Both the position numbers and the translations under genes were made by a program. This document shows, piece by piece, positions 1-11,381 of a DNA stretch of 64,000 nt (positions are counted from its first letter, which is position 1; every line of letters starts with the position of its first letter). The stretch spans positions 1,240,001 through 1,304,000 of the forward strand of contig JAFEKR010000010.1 in assembly GCA_019022495.1 (NCBI GenBank), in the 5' to 3' direction. Below the pieces are notes generated by a model. It was given only the letters and a program-made list of their open reading frames with translations, did no database searches and was not told the origin of the DNA. The DNA is from Epichloe hybrida (taxonomy: Eukaryota; Ascomycota; Sordariomycetes; Hypocreales; Clavicipitaceae).

Positions 1-1133
1 TCCAAATCACTATCATAAAGCTCTTCATCGTCATCGAGGCCAATGCCACTATCAATGCGCCTCGTAGTTTGCAGGTAGGAAGCTCGCCTCTCCGCTTTTT
101 CGAAAAAGGCTTCGTTCTCGTCAAAGGCTTTCTGAAGCGCATCGCCGTCGCCTTCGAATACAAACAGAAGGGATGTGGAATACATGCGAGTCTCGTAGTT
201 GGAAAGAACGTCGTGAACATTTTGAAGGTCTTTGGCGAATGCTGCGCAGACTTTTTCACCCATGTCTTTGGTGATGTTGGCGCCTTTATTGAATATAAAA
301 CGCTTGAATTCCTCAATGACGTTGTCCTTGTTTACTGACACTCGACCGTACTCCTTATCGTAAATCTTGTAGCCCTCGTCGTCCAACTCGGAGGCGTCTT
401 CTGACCCGCGATAAACTCGCATGCCGGCGATGCGAAACCCCAAACTGCCGTGTGTCGTCTCTGCGCTGATCCTGGTGAAACGATCTTTCTTTTGTTGTGG
501 CGCATCGTCTGCCCAGAGGCGCATCCCGAGCTTTACATCGAGGATGTTGGCGCGTTGAAAGCCATGGGTAATATTCTCCAGAACGACGGCCTGGTCCGTT
601 TTGATCTTCTTGCCCTTGGACGGAACCCACGTTGCTTCATCGGCGGGTGAAGCTTCAGCGAAGGCATTCGCATTTCGTTCCGTGACAGACGCAACAATGT
701 GCTCCTTGGTTGTCTGTAGTGTGCCGTCTTCCGAAATGACGCCGGCCAGTGCTTCGTCTAGGCCGCCACTCAAAGAGTCTGTCAGGGTCAGAGTACCCAT
801 GAAGAGAGGTATTATATCGTCCAAATTGTACTTCAGTTTCTTCGAACGCTTCCCATCTACCGGCTGAGAAATAGAATTATAAAAGTCGATCTCAGTTTGT
901 GTGCAGGGTTTGATGAAAAACTCGCCATCTGCGTCGCACATGGTTCCAGCACTGCGCAATCGCACGCCCGTTAGTAACATAAGACATAAGGTGACAGCAC
1001 AGATGATATGTTGCATGCGCCAGTGGTAGTTCCCGTGGCCCTCTGCAACAGACTGAAGATATACTTACTGTCCGGCGACAGCATAGTTGTAGTCACGAAG
1101 ATCCTCCGGGCGAGGGAGTTCTCTGGTGGTCAT
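1..1133 (-). CDS. arg82: Inositol polyphosphate multikinase (Arg82/IPK2 family), C-terminus off the window
   Basis: Exon 1 is 1069-1133 and exon 2 runs from 951 past the left edge; the 117-nt intron 952-1068 has a GTAAGT donor, a TACTAAC-type branch and a GCAG acceptor. The N-terminus begins MTTRELPRPEDLRDYNYAVAG and continues with KPCTQTEIDFY, the usual IPK-family start. The inositol-phosphate-kinase signature follows as ANILDVKLGMRLWADDAP, with SLGFRIAGMRVY further on. Family members phosphorylate inositol tris- and tetrakisphosphates in the nucleus, feeding inositol pyrophosphate synthesis and phosphate/arginine gene control. The ATG was chosen because it opens directly into the conserved N-terminus. 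The last C-terminal residues are outside the window. It is divergent from arb1 across about 2.2 kb. A Kcs1-type kinase is less likely, because the N-terminus is short and starts straight into the kinase fold. Confidence 0.88.
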
Positions 1134-3302
1134 GGTGTTGAATGGCACAGCCGTCTGCTTCAACCAGCAGGCGACGGCCTTGTCGAATCTCGAAAAATCT
1201 TGAAACGTATGCAAAGAATGTGAAAGTATTGACGCTCAGTCTTTGCTGGATAAAGTCAGAGCAAATTCGTGAAGGTGGTGCAGGACTGATTGGTCGAGAT
1301 CTGGCGCAGTGGCAAAGAAGACTCAAGGGGGGAGAGACCAAAGATCGATGGTGTCGGGCGCAATGGCTCTATTGCGATGGTCTGATGATAAAGGAATGAT
1401 GCATGGACGGCGATAGTGTTGCTGAGTGGATCGGAAGGAACAAGCTGGGTAAGAGCGGTGGAGGACGGGGATTTTAAAGTCTGAATCCGCGACAGGTTGC
1501 TAGTGAGGCAAACTGCGAAGGGAGTCACGACGGAAAAAAAAAACAGCCACAAAGCGTTAGGCTCTGTTCAGGTATTGGCCACTGTCAACGTGGGCGACTG
1601 GGGTAAGAGAGAGGTAACAAAGAGGTACGTAAGGACCGAGTGGTACGGCCGAGAACAAGTGGCAGTCGCGGACAGGAGGCGGAAGGGAGGGCAGATGGAG
1701 ATGTACATGGTTTTGTGATGGTGCTCATTGGCCTTCATGATGGGTTGTGGCGGTACGGAGCACATCCTGAACAAGGCATCAGACTGAAGTTAAGGATTGA
1801 GGGACACGGCCAACGTCACCGGCCCACCGTCCTGCACTGCCTTGGTCGTCACCAATCAAGTGGGTGGTGGGTCGTCGTTGTTTGCTTGTTGTGAACAACC
1901 AGACCATCCAATTGCCACACTCTCTTGTAAAGCGTGGAATACCCCGTAAGTAAGTTAGTAACACATAGAATGTTTCTACAAATCGCCTACAAAATCGACC
2001 GTCAACTCCACCGAATGGCTCGTGGCAGGTCCAAGCTCGTTGGCCTGGCCCTGGTTCCGGCCGTTAATGCTGAGCCACAGATGTCCAGCTCACTGTCAGT
2101 GCCATCCAACCTTGTCGGTCGCAATCATGGAGGCTGAGCAGATGAGACAGCAAGGCGGAATTTGTCTGTGGATCGAGCCCCTTGGTCCCTCGTTTGTCCT
2201 TGTACTATTAACCATCTCCGAGTCAAAATGCGGTCAGGCATGTCAGGCATTTGACAATCTATCATGATACCAGGGTGGTCATCAACTAGCAGAAGCAGCT
2301 GACAGCGCCAACATTATAACGGCAACACGAGGGGCACGGAGAACCGCTTCATCTCCATGTTGACAAGGATCGGTTTATCCAGTTTCCACTGAACTAGGAG
2401 AATCCGAGGCACCACCTCGACGCATTGTATTCTGAGCCACACACCTTATTAGTCAACGAATGCACGCCATAATTTGACCACTGACTGTTTTTCCACTCAG
2501 TGCTTTACGTTGGCTTGGCAGATACGGACCTCCTTCTCCGAAGGGATTTGTGTACCCTGCGACGACACCTGTGCCCGATGTCTGGGGGATCTTATTAAGA
2601 GAGCATCATGTGCACCTCACCATATCTAGCCGTATTGGTAGGGATTGCATTCAAGCTCACACAGAGTCCTATCCTCGATCGCATCCCTGAGGCATTTGAA
2701 CACTCTGCGCCTCTTGTTGGTGTGCCTAGTCAAACGCGTGGACCACGAGCATTGGTCAGGCTGCGGCCAGCAGCAACGTGAGAAATGATGCTGTGCAACT
2801 TCCACCAACCGTAGCCTTGGGTGAATTCACGTCGCCTATTCCGTAATGGAGCCGGGTTTGGTTACGCCCAAGTGACAGAGTGAGAGTTGACAGGCTGCGT
2901 GCTTGTACGGCGGACCTATCGGTGCTTGATTCATCCGCAGATAATTGAATTCCGGGCCATGTTGAGGCTCTGTGGCCATTATGCGCGCGATTTTGAGGCT
3001 CTAGCATGTTGTCGATACTCAAATTTATCTGTCTCGGTGGGTAGGCATGCATGCATTCGTCAGACTCATGCCTCTGGATAGTCGTTTGCCGGAGCTCAGT
3101 GTTTGGTCTTGGGAATTCTTGACAGCTGTCGTCGACTGCCAGCCATGGACTGTCAGCCAACCGATCGGGGTCTGCTACCACCTGCTCAGATACTTGCCAG
3201 ATCCGAGTCACTGATTAGTCTGTTGCGGCCAAAATTCCTCTCCGTGTCTGCTTCAGTTTTCTTCTACTCATCTTCGGGTGTTGATATTTACATTTCAACA
3301 AG
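1134..3302. other. Long divergent intergenic region arg82/arb1
   Basis: Upstream DNA of two divergent genes, 2.17 kb. Short open frames exist on both strands, but none has a recognisable domain and the longest (2756-3211, minus) lacks an ATG. I see no RNA gene or clear repeat. It probably holds both promoters and 5' UTRs. Confidence 0.5.
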
Positions 3303-4932
3303 ATGCCGTCCCAGATTGACGAAGCCTCTATGAGTGATGCCGGCGAAGCGAGCACCACCGTGACGGGACAGATTTCTCCCGGAAATGGCAGGCACGCTGA
3401 GCATATGTCCTCAGGCGAAGATGACGCATTTGTAGAGCCAAGTCAGCCACCTGTTAGCAAGAGCAGCAAAAAGAAGAAGCGCAAAGGCAGTCGTAAGTCC
3501 ATGGCCAGTCGTGGCCCTTGCGCTTTGCCACGAAACCGCGGCACGGGTTTTGAAGGTTCGTCAATTTAGTTCACTCTGCACGAAACGGTGAACTTTCATG
3601 CTAATGCAACTGTCAGAGTTCTTCGCAGATCCGCCCATGACACCAGTGGAAGCTGCTGAGGAAAAGTTGGAAATTTATGCAGCGTATGACCTCTAAGAAG
3701 TTTTTTTTTTTTTTTTTTTAACCCCGAGCTGACGCTCTTTCTAGCAATGTTCCATTTGAAGAGTAATTTAGCACCTCCTATAAATATCGTTTTTCTCGCA
3801 TATCATTAATATCTTGCACAGGCGAATCCAGGCCTGTATTCAAAGATTTCGTTCGAGACGGCGCCTTCAAGGTGATCAGACAGTCTACTTCAACGAGTAC
3901 CTGTTCTTAGGTGGCATCGATACCTCTCAGAACTCCTTCTCAGGCCTAGATGACAAAGATCTGAAGGATCTCACGCCAGCCGAGCGGCGTGACGCCACCG
4001 CAAGAGATACTGTCCACAGCGGCTCCTCTGCAAATCAGCAATTCTACAATGGAAACAGAGAGCACTGGTCGGTAGACTTTGCCGGCGTGGCGGCTGGATT
4101 TTTCTCCATCAGTCTCGGTCAGTTGACTGGTTTTGAGAAGAAAAATATCGAAACAGCCATTGCCGTTGTCGAACACTTTCTCAGATATGTCCTTCAGCAT
4201 GACGTCTGTCCAGAATACCAAGACGATGTTGAGTCTGCTTTGCTCGTGTGCCAACAAGCAAGAAAGGAATGGCCCATGCTGAATCGGCTTAGCGACGATT
4301 TGCCTGGCCATTTCAATCTGGCCGCTACGGAGTGCTTCTCTACGATGGAACCTGGTGACTGGTCTTTGTTGTCATTCACGCGACCGGAGAACTTTGATGC
4401 CAAGGCAGTATTCTTAGCTACCTGTGCGTTGTGTGGCGAGATGGAGACACTCAATCACTACTCCAACGGGGATCTCGAGCCTGCGAAAGAGTTGACCTGT
4501 ACAGTGCAAGTCACTGAAACTCGGAGACCCTCTGACAGCCTTGTCCAGAAGTTTGCTGCCCTTTGCATCGAAGGAAGCAGCCACGCCGTCGAGCCGGTAG
4601 GCAAGGTGTTCTTCAAGACTGCCGTAATTAAAGACGAGTGGGAGCAGCCCGAAATGCCGAGACTTTTGAAAAATGATCAACTTTGGATTTACCTCGAGGA
4701 CAGAATGCTTGCCAATATTACACCCGGCATGAAGATGGAAATGAAGGTCATCGAATTGAACACTGGCATTCGTTTCGTCAAGACTATATTGAGACTTGTG
4801 CCGTCATTCTACACGTTTCTGCCACAGCAAATGATGAAGCATTACAAGGCTCTGAGGGAACATGATCGTGCGGCACCATCTGTCCACGACCCATCTGCAG
4901 AAGATGGACATATTGCTCGCGAGCTCGAATAG
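3303..4932 (+). CDS. arb1: Argonaute siRNA chaperone (ARC) complex subunit Arb1
   Basis: Exons 3303-3555, 3617-3683, 3745-3762 and 3822-4932 join in frame to 482 residues. The N-terminus is acidic and ends in a lysine block (SSKKKKRKGSRKS). It is followed by the family hallmarks RGTGFEEFFADPPMTP, RIQACIQRFRSRRRLQGDQT and YFNEYLFLGGIDTSQN. In fission yeast, Arb1 with Arb2 holds Argonaute bound to duplex siRNA before RITS loading, so this protein probably acts in small-RNA-directed heterochromatin or quelling. Exon 3 is only 18 nt and encodes the NVPFE stretch; skipping it would keep the frame. Intron 2 contains a run of 19 T. The gene is convergent with the Pmp3-like gene. Family assignment is strong; the function in this fungus is inferred. 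Confidence 0.9.
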
Positions 4933-5328
4933 ATGTGGATCCGGTAATCTTCGGGGTGGTTTTGAGAAATTCACACGAATAAAGAAATTTGACAATCGGG
5001 GCGAAACGGGATATACCGGCGAAGTCCCACGAGCTTAGGCGTTGCGTCACACGAGTTATTAAAAATAAGATGCTGACGTTATTGAGGGCGTATACAAATA
5101 CAGGCAGAAATCCAGACTCATTACTCCCGCAGCCCAAACAGTAATGAAAACATGATCCTATGAAACCGCCCTAATGCCTGCATCCATTGCTAAAATATCA
5201 ACAAGTACTGGTGTTCCCTCCCACAGCCCCAGCAATGTGCTTCCGTCGAATGCATGATTCAAGTCAATGGCAGTCGCAACCACAAGTATACGTTGCCCGT
5301 ACCACAAGTGGCCCCGTCCCGATCACTG
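4933..5328. other. Convergent intergenic region
   Basis: 3' flanks of arb1 and the Pmp3-like gene, 396 bp. It contains AATAAAG at about 4979, a plausible arb1 poly(A) signal. Nothing else is visible. Confidence 0.5.
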
Positions 5329-5886
5329 TTACGTCTGCACTTTGTAGTCCCGGTCCTCAGAGACAACCTCGGCGTACGGAGGCGGCACGCCTCCCTGTCC
5401 ATCCGAGGCACCAGCCGCAGCAGACGCACCGCCCTGCGACTGCTGCTGATGACCCTGCCCATGACCACCCTGCGTGCCGTAGCTCATGCCGCCCTGACGA
5501 GGGAGAGGCCCGCAGTTCGGTCCATGAGACGACTGCACGTAGACGTATGCGACGCGGCCGCCCTCTTGAGGCAGCGTCTCGTACTCGTACAGTGGCTCGG
5601 GGAACTTGGCGATGATGTACCAGGCGTGGAAGAGGCCGGGGAGGAAGCCGAGACAGCAGAGAAGGATGTTGATGATGGAGTCGGCGCTGCAAATCCCACA
5701 TTTGACCCATACTTTTTTTTTTTTTTTATCACGAAAGTGTTAGCCCGCGACCGTCACGAAGAGAAGGGGGGGTTGGGTTGGGATGCTTGTTGTTGACGTG
5801 CATGGCGGGCAGGCGTTTCCAAACGTACCGGGCAGCGGGGGGAAGAGGATGGCCAAAACACCGAGGAAGATGTCTGCGGAGCACAT
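5329..5886 (-). CDS. Pmp3/Sna-type stress-response membrane peptide with PY-motif tail
   Basis: Exons 5829-5886 and 5329-5711 give 146 residues. The first part is a Pmp3 (RCI/UPF0057) domain with two membrane segments: MCSADIFLGVLAILFPPLP joins across the intron to VWVKCGICSADSIINILLCC, then LGFLPGLFHAWYIIA. Proteins of this family modulate plasma-membrane potential and salt tolerance. The remaining half is hydrophilic and rich in Gly and Gln, and carries GGVPPPYAEV near the C-terminus. PPPY is a PY motif of the kind that recruits Rsp5-type ubiquitin ligases; yeast Sna3 and Sna4 use such motifs for vacuolar sorting, so this is closer to the Sna group than to bare Pmp3. The intron acceptor is unusual: the sense strand has about 15 A just before the AG, with the branch GCTAAC further upstream. 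Confidence 0.88.
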
Positions 5887-6727
5887 GGCGCGGAGGGGGT
5901 TGCGACAAGAACGCGGTATCACAGAATAGAGGTTTTGATATGAGCGCTGCGTGCGGACAGGGACGTGGTATGTCGCCAATGTCGTGAGAAGTGGCTGATG
6001 GGGGTCGAACTGATGAAGTAGAGTTGGCAATCGGGAGTGGGCGGGCAGTGAATAAGTTGGTGACGAGTCACGACTTTGTTGCCACTGACCCCCGGCGCAG
6101 AAACCGTCACGGGTTGCAGAGGGAGCCTGGCTTTACGCAACGGGGTTGCGCTTGCGTAAGGCTGGTGGCAGTGGCAACTGCGGGGGCATCGGGCCGAGTG
6201 CGGCTGGGGGCACACAGTAAATCTCGGCTCCAATAAAGTTGATCTCGTATCTAGGGTGAAGCCTCTAAATCCTAATTAGGTAGGCGGTGGGGAAATCGCT
6301 ACATAGGCTAAAGACTATAGTGTATTAGTGCAAATTTTGTTATTTATTCTATTCATTTTATTTATTCTATGTATTCTATGTATTCTATTGTTAATTTATT
6401 TATTTATTTATTTGTTAATTTGTTAATTTATTAATTTATTGTAACCACGTGCGGCTAGGACTTGCTTTGTCACAGACTCACAGTGCTGCTAGGATTCTAC
6501 ACAGCTTGTTCAAATGTTCAAATGAGCGAGTGAGACATGCAACGCTGATTTGATCAAGACTATCCTCCGAGTCCTCGTTGTATTGTCTATACTTTTGGTG
6601 AACTAGCACAACGAGAAGATGCTGCTATTACTCCGTAGAGCTTCACCACACAAGTAAATCCCAGTCAGTCCAAAGAACGCCAAACATGCTCATCATTTAA
6701 TCACCCCATCATGATATTATCAGCCCC
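5887..6727. other. Intergenic region between the Pmp3-like gene and prp22
   Basis: It holds the Pmp3-like promoter (about 5887-6216), dispersed repeat copy A (6217-6441) and the prp22 3' flank. No gene was seen. Confidence 0.5.
6217..6441 (+). repeat. Dispersed element copy A: conserved head plus AT-rich minisatellite-like tail
   Basis: The head, 6217-6290, matches the reverse complement of 18455-18528 with about two mismatches in 74 bp. Weaker similarity, mostly transitions, extends to about 6330. The head includes the palindrome CCTAATTAGG. It is followed at 6340-6441 by an AT-rich tract with ATTCTATGT-like 9-mers and TTTA runs. No coding capacity or terminal duplication was recognised. 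Confidence 0.7.
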
Positions 6728-9700
6728 TCAACCCCACGTTCCACCGCCGCCACCCTTGCCACCTCTTCTCTGCGCACTCAATCTCCAGTCGTCTTCCCTA
6801 GCGAATTTATTATACAATGGCTGAATCCTCTCGGATGCCTTCCTCTTGCTCAGCTTATTACTGGGCGCGACCTTGAAAAACGTCGGTGCCGCCTCTACCA
6901 ACCACTTTGGCTCGATGGAGCTTGTGCAGTGCATGTACTCCTTTGTGGTCAACACGAGATCATGGTAGATCACCCACTCGGCTTGTTTTCCGAACAACGC
7001 CGAGCTAGGATGTAGATAGACGGGGGTTCCCTCGGTCAACGTCTTGTACCCTTCCTGTGGGTCTTTGCGCGCGGCGTTGCGGAAGAATCCTGAGCAGAGG
7101 GCTCTTCGGATTTTATCGGTGTTGCGCCCGCACGAGACGATGGGGTGTTTGTAGCGTTCCATGATCTTGACAAGTTGGTCTCGGACATCCTTTGCACGAT
7201 TCATAGACCGAGCTTGGATGAAGTTTTCGAAACACCAAGGTTTGGAGTACCCGTTTTGTTTCCAGGAGTTGTATACATTGAGAAGCGTCAGGTGGTCGCC
7301 GTGGGGGTCGTGGAACTTGGACTTTTTCTGGTCGGCTACTGTTTGCTTTTCTTTGGGGCGGTAGAAGACTACGCCTTGGAGGGACAGCATGGCAATGATG
7401 CTGAGGGCCTCTTCGGAACAGTCGTGGTCAACGGCGGCGAGGAGGACTTTGGCCGAGGACGGATCCATGGGAAAATCGGCCATCTTGCGGCCGAGACGGG
7501 TGGGCAGGCCTTCATCGTCGAGTGCGGAGAGAGCGTATAGCTCTTCCAGGGCGGTCAACATTGTGTTGACAGGCGGGGGGTCCATGAAGTCGAAATGGAT
7601 AAGGTCGTTGATGCCCATGGCTTTGAGCATGAGGATAGTGTGTGAGATGTTTTGGCGCTGGATTTCAGGGATGGTGGTTGGCAACATTTCAGATTGGTAT
7701 GCTGCCTCGGTGTAGAGTCGGAAACATTTTCCTGGTCCGGTTCTGCCTGCACGTCCAGCACGCTGGTTGGCCTGGGCTTGGGAGACTGGGGTGATGACAA
7801 GCGAATCCATGCCGAGTTTAGGATCATAGGCATTTTGCTTCACAAATCCTGGGTCAACGACGTAGTAGATCTCGTCGATGGTGATGGATGTTTCGGCGAT
7901 GTTGGTGGCGATGACAACCTTTCGGGCGCCCGGGGGTGCTGGATCGAAAATTCTACTTTGCATTTCCGGGGGTAGCTGTGCATAAACTGGCAGCACAAGA
8001 AGCTCGGGGACCGACGGGCCTAGCGCTTTCATGCGCTCATATAGAATCTCGCAGGCTGTGTCGATTTCCTCCTTGCCCGTCAAGAAGAGGAGAATATCGC
8101 CCTTTGGCTCTGTTAAATGGATCTGCATCACTGTGACCAGCGCACTGTCGAGGTAGTCAGACTCTGGCTCTCTTGAGTATAGAATCTCGACAGGGAATGT
8201 TCGACCAGGAATCGTGAAGATAGGGCATTCATTAAAGTACGATGAGAACTTGTCGGCGTCGAGTGTAGCTGAAGTCACAATGATCTTGAGGTCCGGCCTT
8301 CGCTTGACTGCTTTCTTTAACAGGGCAAAAAGAACATCCGTGGCAATTGTACGTTCGTGGGCCTCGTCCAACATGATGACTGAGTATCGCTTCAGGTCCA
8401 TGTCCATCAGAATCTCTCGCTGTAACATGCCATCTGTCATGTACTTGATCCTCGTCGCGGGACTCGTGCAGTCATCAAACCGAACGAGATACCCGACTTC
8501 CTCTCCGAGATTGCATCCAACCTCTTCTGCGACACGTTTAGCCACCGACATGGCGGCAACTCTTCGCGGTTGGGTACAGCCAATAAGTCCTTTGTCTGCG
8601 AAGCCCGCTTCGGCAAGATACTGGGTCAGTTGGGTGGTCTTTCCAGAGCCTGTCTCGCCAACAACAATCAGAATCTGATTTTCCTGAACCGCCTTGATGA
8701 GCTGGCTGCGGAACGCGAACATTGGCAAAGATTCACGTTGCTCCTTCATGCTAAGATTGGTCCGTTTGACCAGGGGCTGGCCCTTGGGGGGAACAACGGC
8801 CCTTTTCCACTCAGGGACCTCTTCCGATGTTGCGTTCATTCGGGATTTCCTCAGATCGCTGGCAAACGTGCGTTTATCGGGATCTGCCATGGGATCATGC
8901 CACTGAGACGAGAGGTTCTGGTCGGTCTGCTTCTCTTTCGCCGCAGCATCTGCCTCTTGTTGTTTGAGCTCTTTGCGTTCCTTTGCAATTGCTGTGCCAG
9001 ACATGGCGGCACGATTCATGGAGCCGTCGGGCGCCTTGACAACACGGATAGGAGAAAGCTCCAAAGACTGCTTGGTCTGACCAACCAGGAAAGGTGGTTC
9101 CTCTTCCCGAACTTCGATATCGACTTCCTCCTCCAACTCGAGTTCTCCATCGCCTCGAAGTGTCGCGTTGTAGTCTTCTTCTAGATCAGGATAATCGGAT
9201 GCCTTGGCTACCCCGGATGCGATCAGTTGTCGGATTTCCCATCTTTCAGGAGACGTCATGCGCTTCTTTTGGCGTCTCGGAGGCCCAAGAGCATCTCGTG
9301 GCAGCGCCGGGGTGTCATCAACAAAGCCATTCCTTGCGCCACCGCCAAGGGCTTCCGTGTTAGCACCCGTTGTAACACGTGCCTGTGGTTCCAGATCCAT
9401 CCCAGTCTCTTGATCGACATCTCTCATGGAGAGGCCGATCCTGTTCCCTTCCAAGCTGGTCACCTTGACCCAAACATCTTGGCCTTTGGATAGCAGATCT
9501 GACGGATGGTTGACTCTCTGTCCCGGGGTTATACGTGATATGTGCACCAGCCCGTCCACTTTTCCTCTCACATGGTGCAAATTAACAAAGGCGCCAAAAT
9601 CCTTGATACCCGTAACATGGCCTTGGTAGACTTTGTTCAACTGCGGCGCATTGTCAACCTCGGGCTCAGGTGCTCTGCGAAACGTATCGTCATCGTCATA

Positions 9701-10312
9701 TTCGTCATCATGTCGACGTCGACCGCGTCTGTCTATTCGAGAACCTTTGAAGCCGTCGCGCCAGTCTTCATCGCCTCTGTCTTGCGAGCGAGATCGTGAT
9801 CTGTGTCGGTGTTTTCGTCGTTCATGCGATCGGTCCCGTCTTCTCGTCCGCGATTCCTTGTTGTCATTTTCGGGACTTCTACTGCGCTTGCGCGAAGCTT
9901 TCTCCTTCTTCGCTTTGCCCTCCAGGCCCTCCAACAATGCTAGGGTATTATCTATCGCGGCTCTCCCATTATATTCGACCGGTTGATCCGCCAGCGCAAG
10001 ACCACTGAAGACCTTCTCTTTTTCTTCGAGTGTCCTCGAACGATGCTCGTCTCCGTTGCTGTGGTTGCCCTTTCCCCTGAACTTGGGATGCATAGCAAGA
10101 ACCAGGCGGTCAAGGCTGTCCACCAAGCTCGGCGGAAAGTCGGCGCCAATATTGTTGAGTTTCTTGCGGAAGTCATCGGTGTTGGAACTCTCGAGGCGCT
10201 GGGCGATGAGAAACTCTGCAAGCGTCTTGTCGCTGATGCCGACATGGTTTTGCAGCTCGGACGTGACTTTCGACACGATCGAAAGCAGCTCGAGATTCAA
10301 AAGATCATCCAT
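6728..10312 (-). CDS. prp22: Pre-mRNA-splicing DEAH-box ATP-dependent RNA helicase Prp22 (DHX8)
   Basis: One uninterrupted exon of 1194 residues. The order of parts is that of Prp22: a helical N-terminus, an RS/Lys-rich region (about 135-200), an S1 RNA-binding domain (about 226-298, NKVYQGHVTGIKDFGAFVN), and a DEAH core with Walker A GETGSGKTT (about 552-560), DEAH (about 649-652), SAT and QRAGRAGRTGPG. The ratchet/OB C-terminal region follows. Prp22 releases mature mRNA from the spliceosome after exon ligation and proofreads the 3' splice site. The S1 domain separates it from Prp2, Prp16 and Prp43. It ends with a Gly/Arg-rich tail (RRGGKGGGGG). The lack of introns is unlike most neighbours. 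Confidence 0.96.
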   Translation of the reverse strand: MDDLLNLELLSIVSKVTSELQNHVGISDKTLAEFLIAQRLESSNTDDFRKKLNNIGADFPPSLVDSLDRLVLAMHPKFRGKGNHSNGDEHRSRTLEEKEKVFSGLALADQPVEYNGRAAIDNTLALLEGLEGKAKKEKASRKRSRSPENDNKESRTRRRDRSHERRKHRHRSRSRSQDRGDEDWRDGFKGSRIDRRGRRRHDDEYDDDDTFRRAPEPEVDNAPQLNKVYQGHVTGIKDFGAFVNLHHVRGKVDGLVHISRITPGQRVNHPSDLLSKGQDVWVKVTSLEGNRIGLSMRDVDQETGMDLEPQARVTTGANTEALGGGARNGFVDDTPALPRDALGPPRRQKKRMTSPERWEIRQLIASGVAKASDYPDLEEDYNATLRGDGELELEEEVDIEVREEEPPFLVGQTKQSLELSPIRVVKAPDGSMNRAAMSGTAIAKERKELKQQEADAAAKEKQTDQNLSSQWHDPMADPDKRTFASDLRKSRMNATSEEVPEWKRAVVPPKGQPLVKRTNLSMKEQRESLPMFAFRSQLIKAVQENQILIVVGETGSGKTTQLTQYLAEAGFADKGLIGCTQPRRVAAMSVAKRVAEEVGCNLGEEVGYLVRFDDCTSPATRIKYMTDGMLQREILMDMDLKRYSVIMLDEAHERTIATDVLFALLKKAVKRRPDLKIIVTSATLDADKFSSYFNECPIFTIPGRTFPVEILYSREPESDYLDSALVTVMQIHLTEPKGDILLFLTGKEEIDTACEILYERMKALGPSVPELLVLPVYAQLPPEMQSRIFDPAPPGARKVVIATNIAETSITIDEIYYVVDPGFVKQNAYDPKLGMDSLVITPVSQAQANQRAGRAGRTGPGKCFRLYTEAAYQSEMLPTTIPEIQRQNISHTILMLKAMGINDLIHFDFMDPPPVNTMLTALEELYALSALDDEGLPTRLGRKMADFPMDPSSAKVLLAAVDHDCSEEALSIIAMLSLQGVVFYRPKEKQTVADQKKSKFHDPHGDHLTLLNVYNSWKQNGYSKPWCFENFIQARSMNRAKDVRDQLVKIMERYKHPIVSCGRNTDKIRRALCSGFFRNAARKDPQEGYKTLTEGTPVYLHPSSALFGKQAEWVIYHDLVLTTKEYMHCTSSIEPKWLVEAAPTFFKVAPSNKLSKRKASERIQPLYNKFAREDDWRLSAQRRGGKGGGGGTWG

Positions 10313-11381
10313 GGCGGACTATTGTATCCTGCACACGGCAGGTTGGATGAAGGAGCCCAGAATTCCGTCGCAGCACAAATCCCAAGAAAACAGTTCTGAA
10401 GTTTGCCAGAGCAGTGACAATGGCGGGTAAAAGCCGGGAAATCCACTAAAAGTTCTTGCGGGTGGCACCTACGGAAGAGGTGGAGAATTGGCTACCCTAC
10501 ACTCCCTGGATTCATTTCTGTGTTCGGGCACGAAGTTCTCGAGTGGGTGACTAGGTCCTCACTCGCCTTGGAAGTTATCATCAGTGCTTTTCTATTTGTC
10601 TTCATAATCCTTGGACGATTTGGTCAGGAAACTGGGACAGATTGTAGCACAGCAAGGGTGGACGATGCTTCCCAGATCACGTGAGTCATGACGCACCCAT
10701 CTTTCAACGACGGAAAATCACTCAAGAATGGCGTCCGGGTTTATGAAGGAAGTTTGGTATTAAGTGATCCTCTGCACATCTCACTTGGTTCCAAAGTTTG
10801 TCTGTGTAAGTAATTAATCTGACTATTAGCCTGATGATTGACCTGATCAATCTGACCGAATTCCCTTACGCTGAATTTGTCAGCTAATCTTGATTGCTAG
10901 GACAGCTATCTCTTTTATTCGAGGTGCCTGCACTTGTTACGTGCTAGAATCAACAAGTGGTCTGTCACGCTGCGCATTCAAAAAATCGTTGCTGCGTGTT
11001 TACGTACTCCTCTAATCCGTACTCCAGATAAGCAATTCCGCCATCTCTATGTGGCCATACTTGGCCGCCAACTCCAACGGCGCCTTGGATCGATCGATGA
11101 TACGATTGCCCGTTGGGGTCTGCCCTTTCGTAGAAAGCATTTGCATCCATCTTGCAGTGCCCATTCTCGACCGCCAGAGCCAACGGCTTGCCATCAGGTC
11201 TGTTCCACGACCGCGTCTCTCGGTCGAGTGTCATTTTCAGACTGGGGCAGGCCGCCGCCGATGCCGAACAAGAGACCTAATTCAACTTGGAAAGCGGCTC
11301 ATCATATTTCAAAATTCGGCGCTAAAGCTAGGAGACTTGTTGAGCAAGTCCCGTCTTCTTCTCGTCTGCCTCATGTTCTGA
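10313..11381. other. Intergenic region upstream of prp22
   Basis: It contains the prp22 promoter with an E-box-like CACGTG at 10678-10683, followed by AT-rich DNA with TGA/CTGATT-type short repeats near 10800-10880 and an ankyrin relic (10965-11234). Confidence 0.5.
10965..11234 (-). pseudogene. Decayed ankyrin-repeat fragment
   Basis: Two overlapping minus-strand frames together spell ankyrin repeats. One frame reads DGKPLALAVENGHCKMDAN; the next, after a frame change, reads APLELAAKYGHIEMAELLI and then stops. No start codon, no further repeats and no plausible intron explain this. It resembles the remains of an ankyrin gene in a repeat-rich area, with two other ankyrin loci elsewhere in the window. 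Confidence 0.65.

Noticed and set aside
2756..3211. 151-codon open frame on the minus strand in the arg82/arb1 gap
   Set aside because: It begins with GTG, shows no domain or membrane pattern, and lies in promoter DNA.
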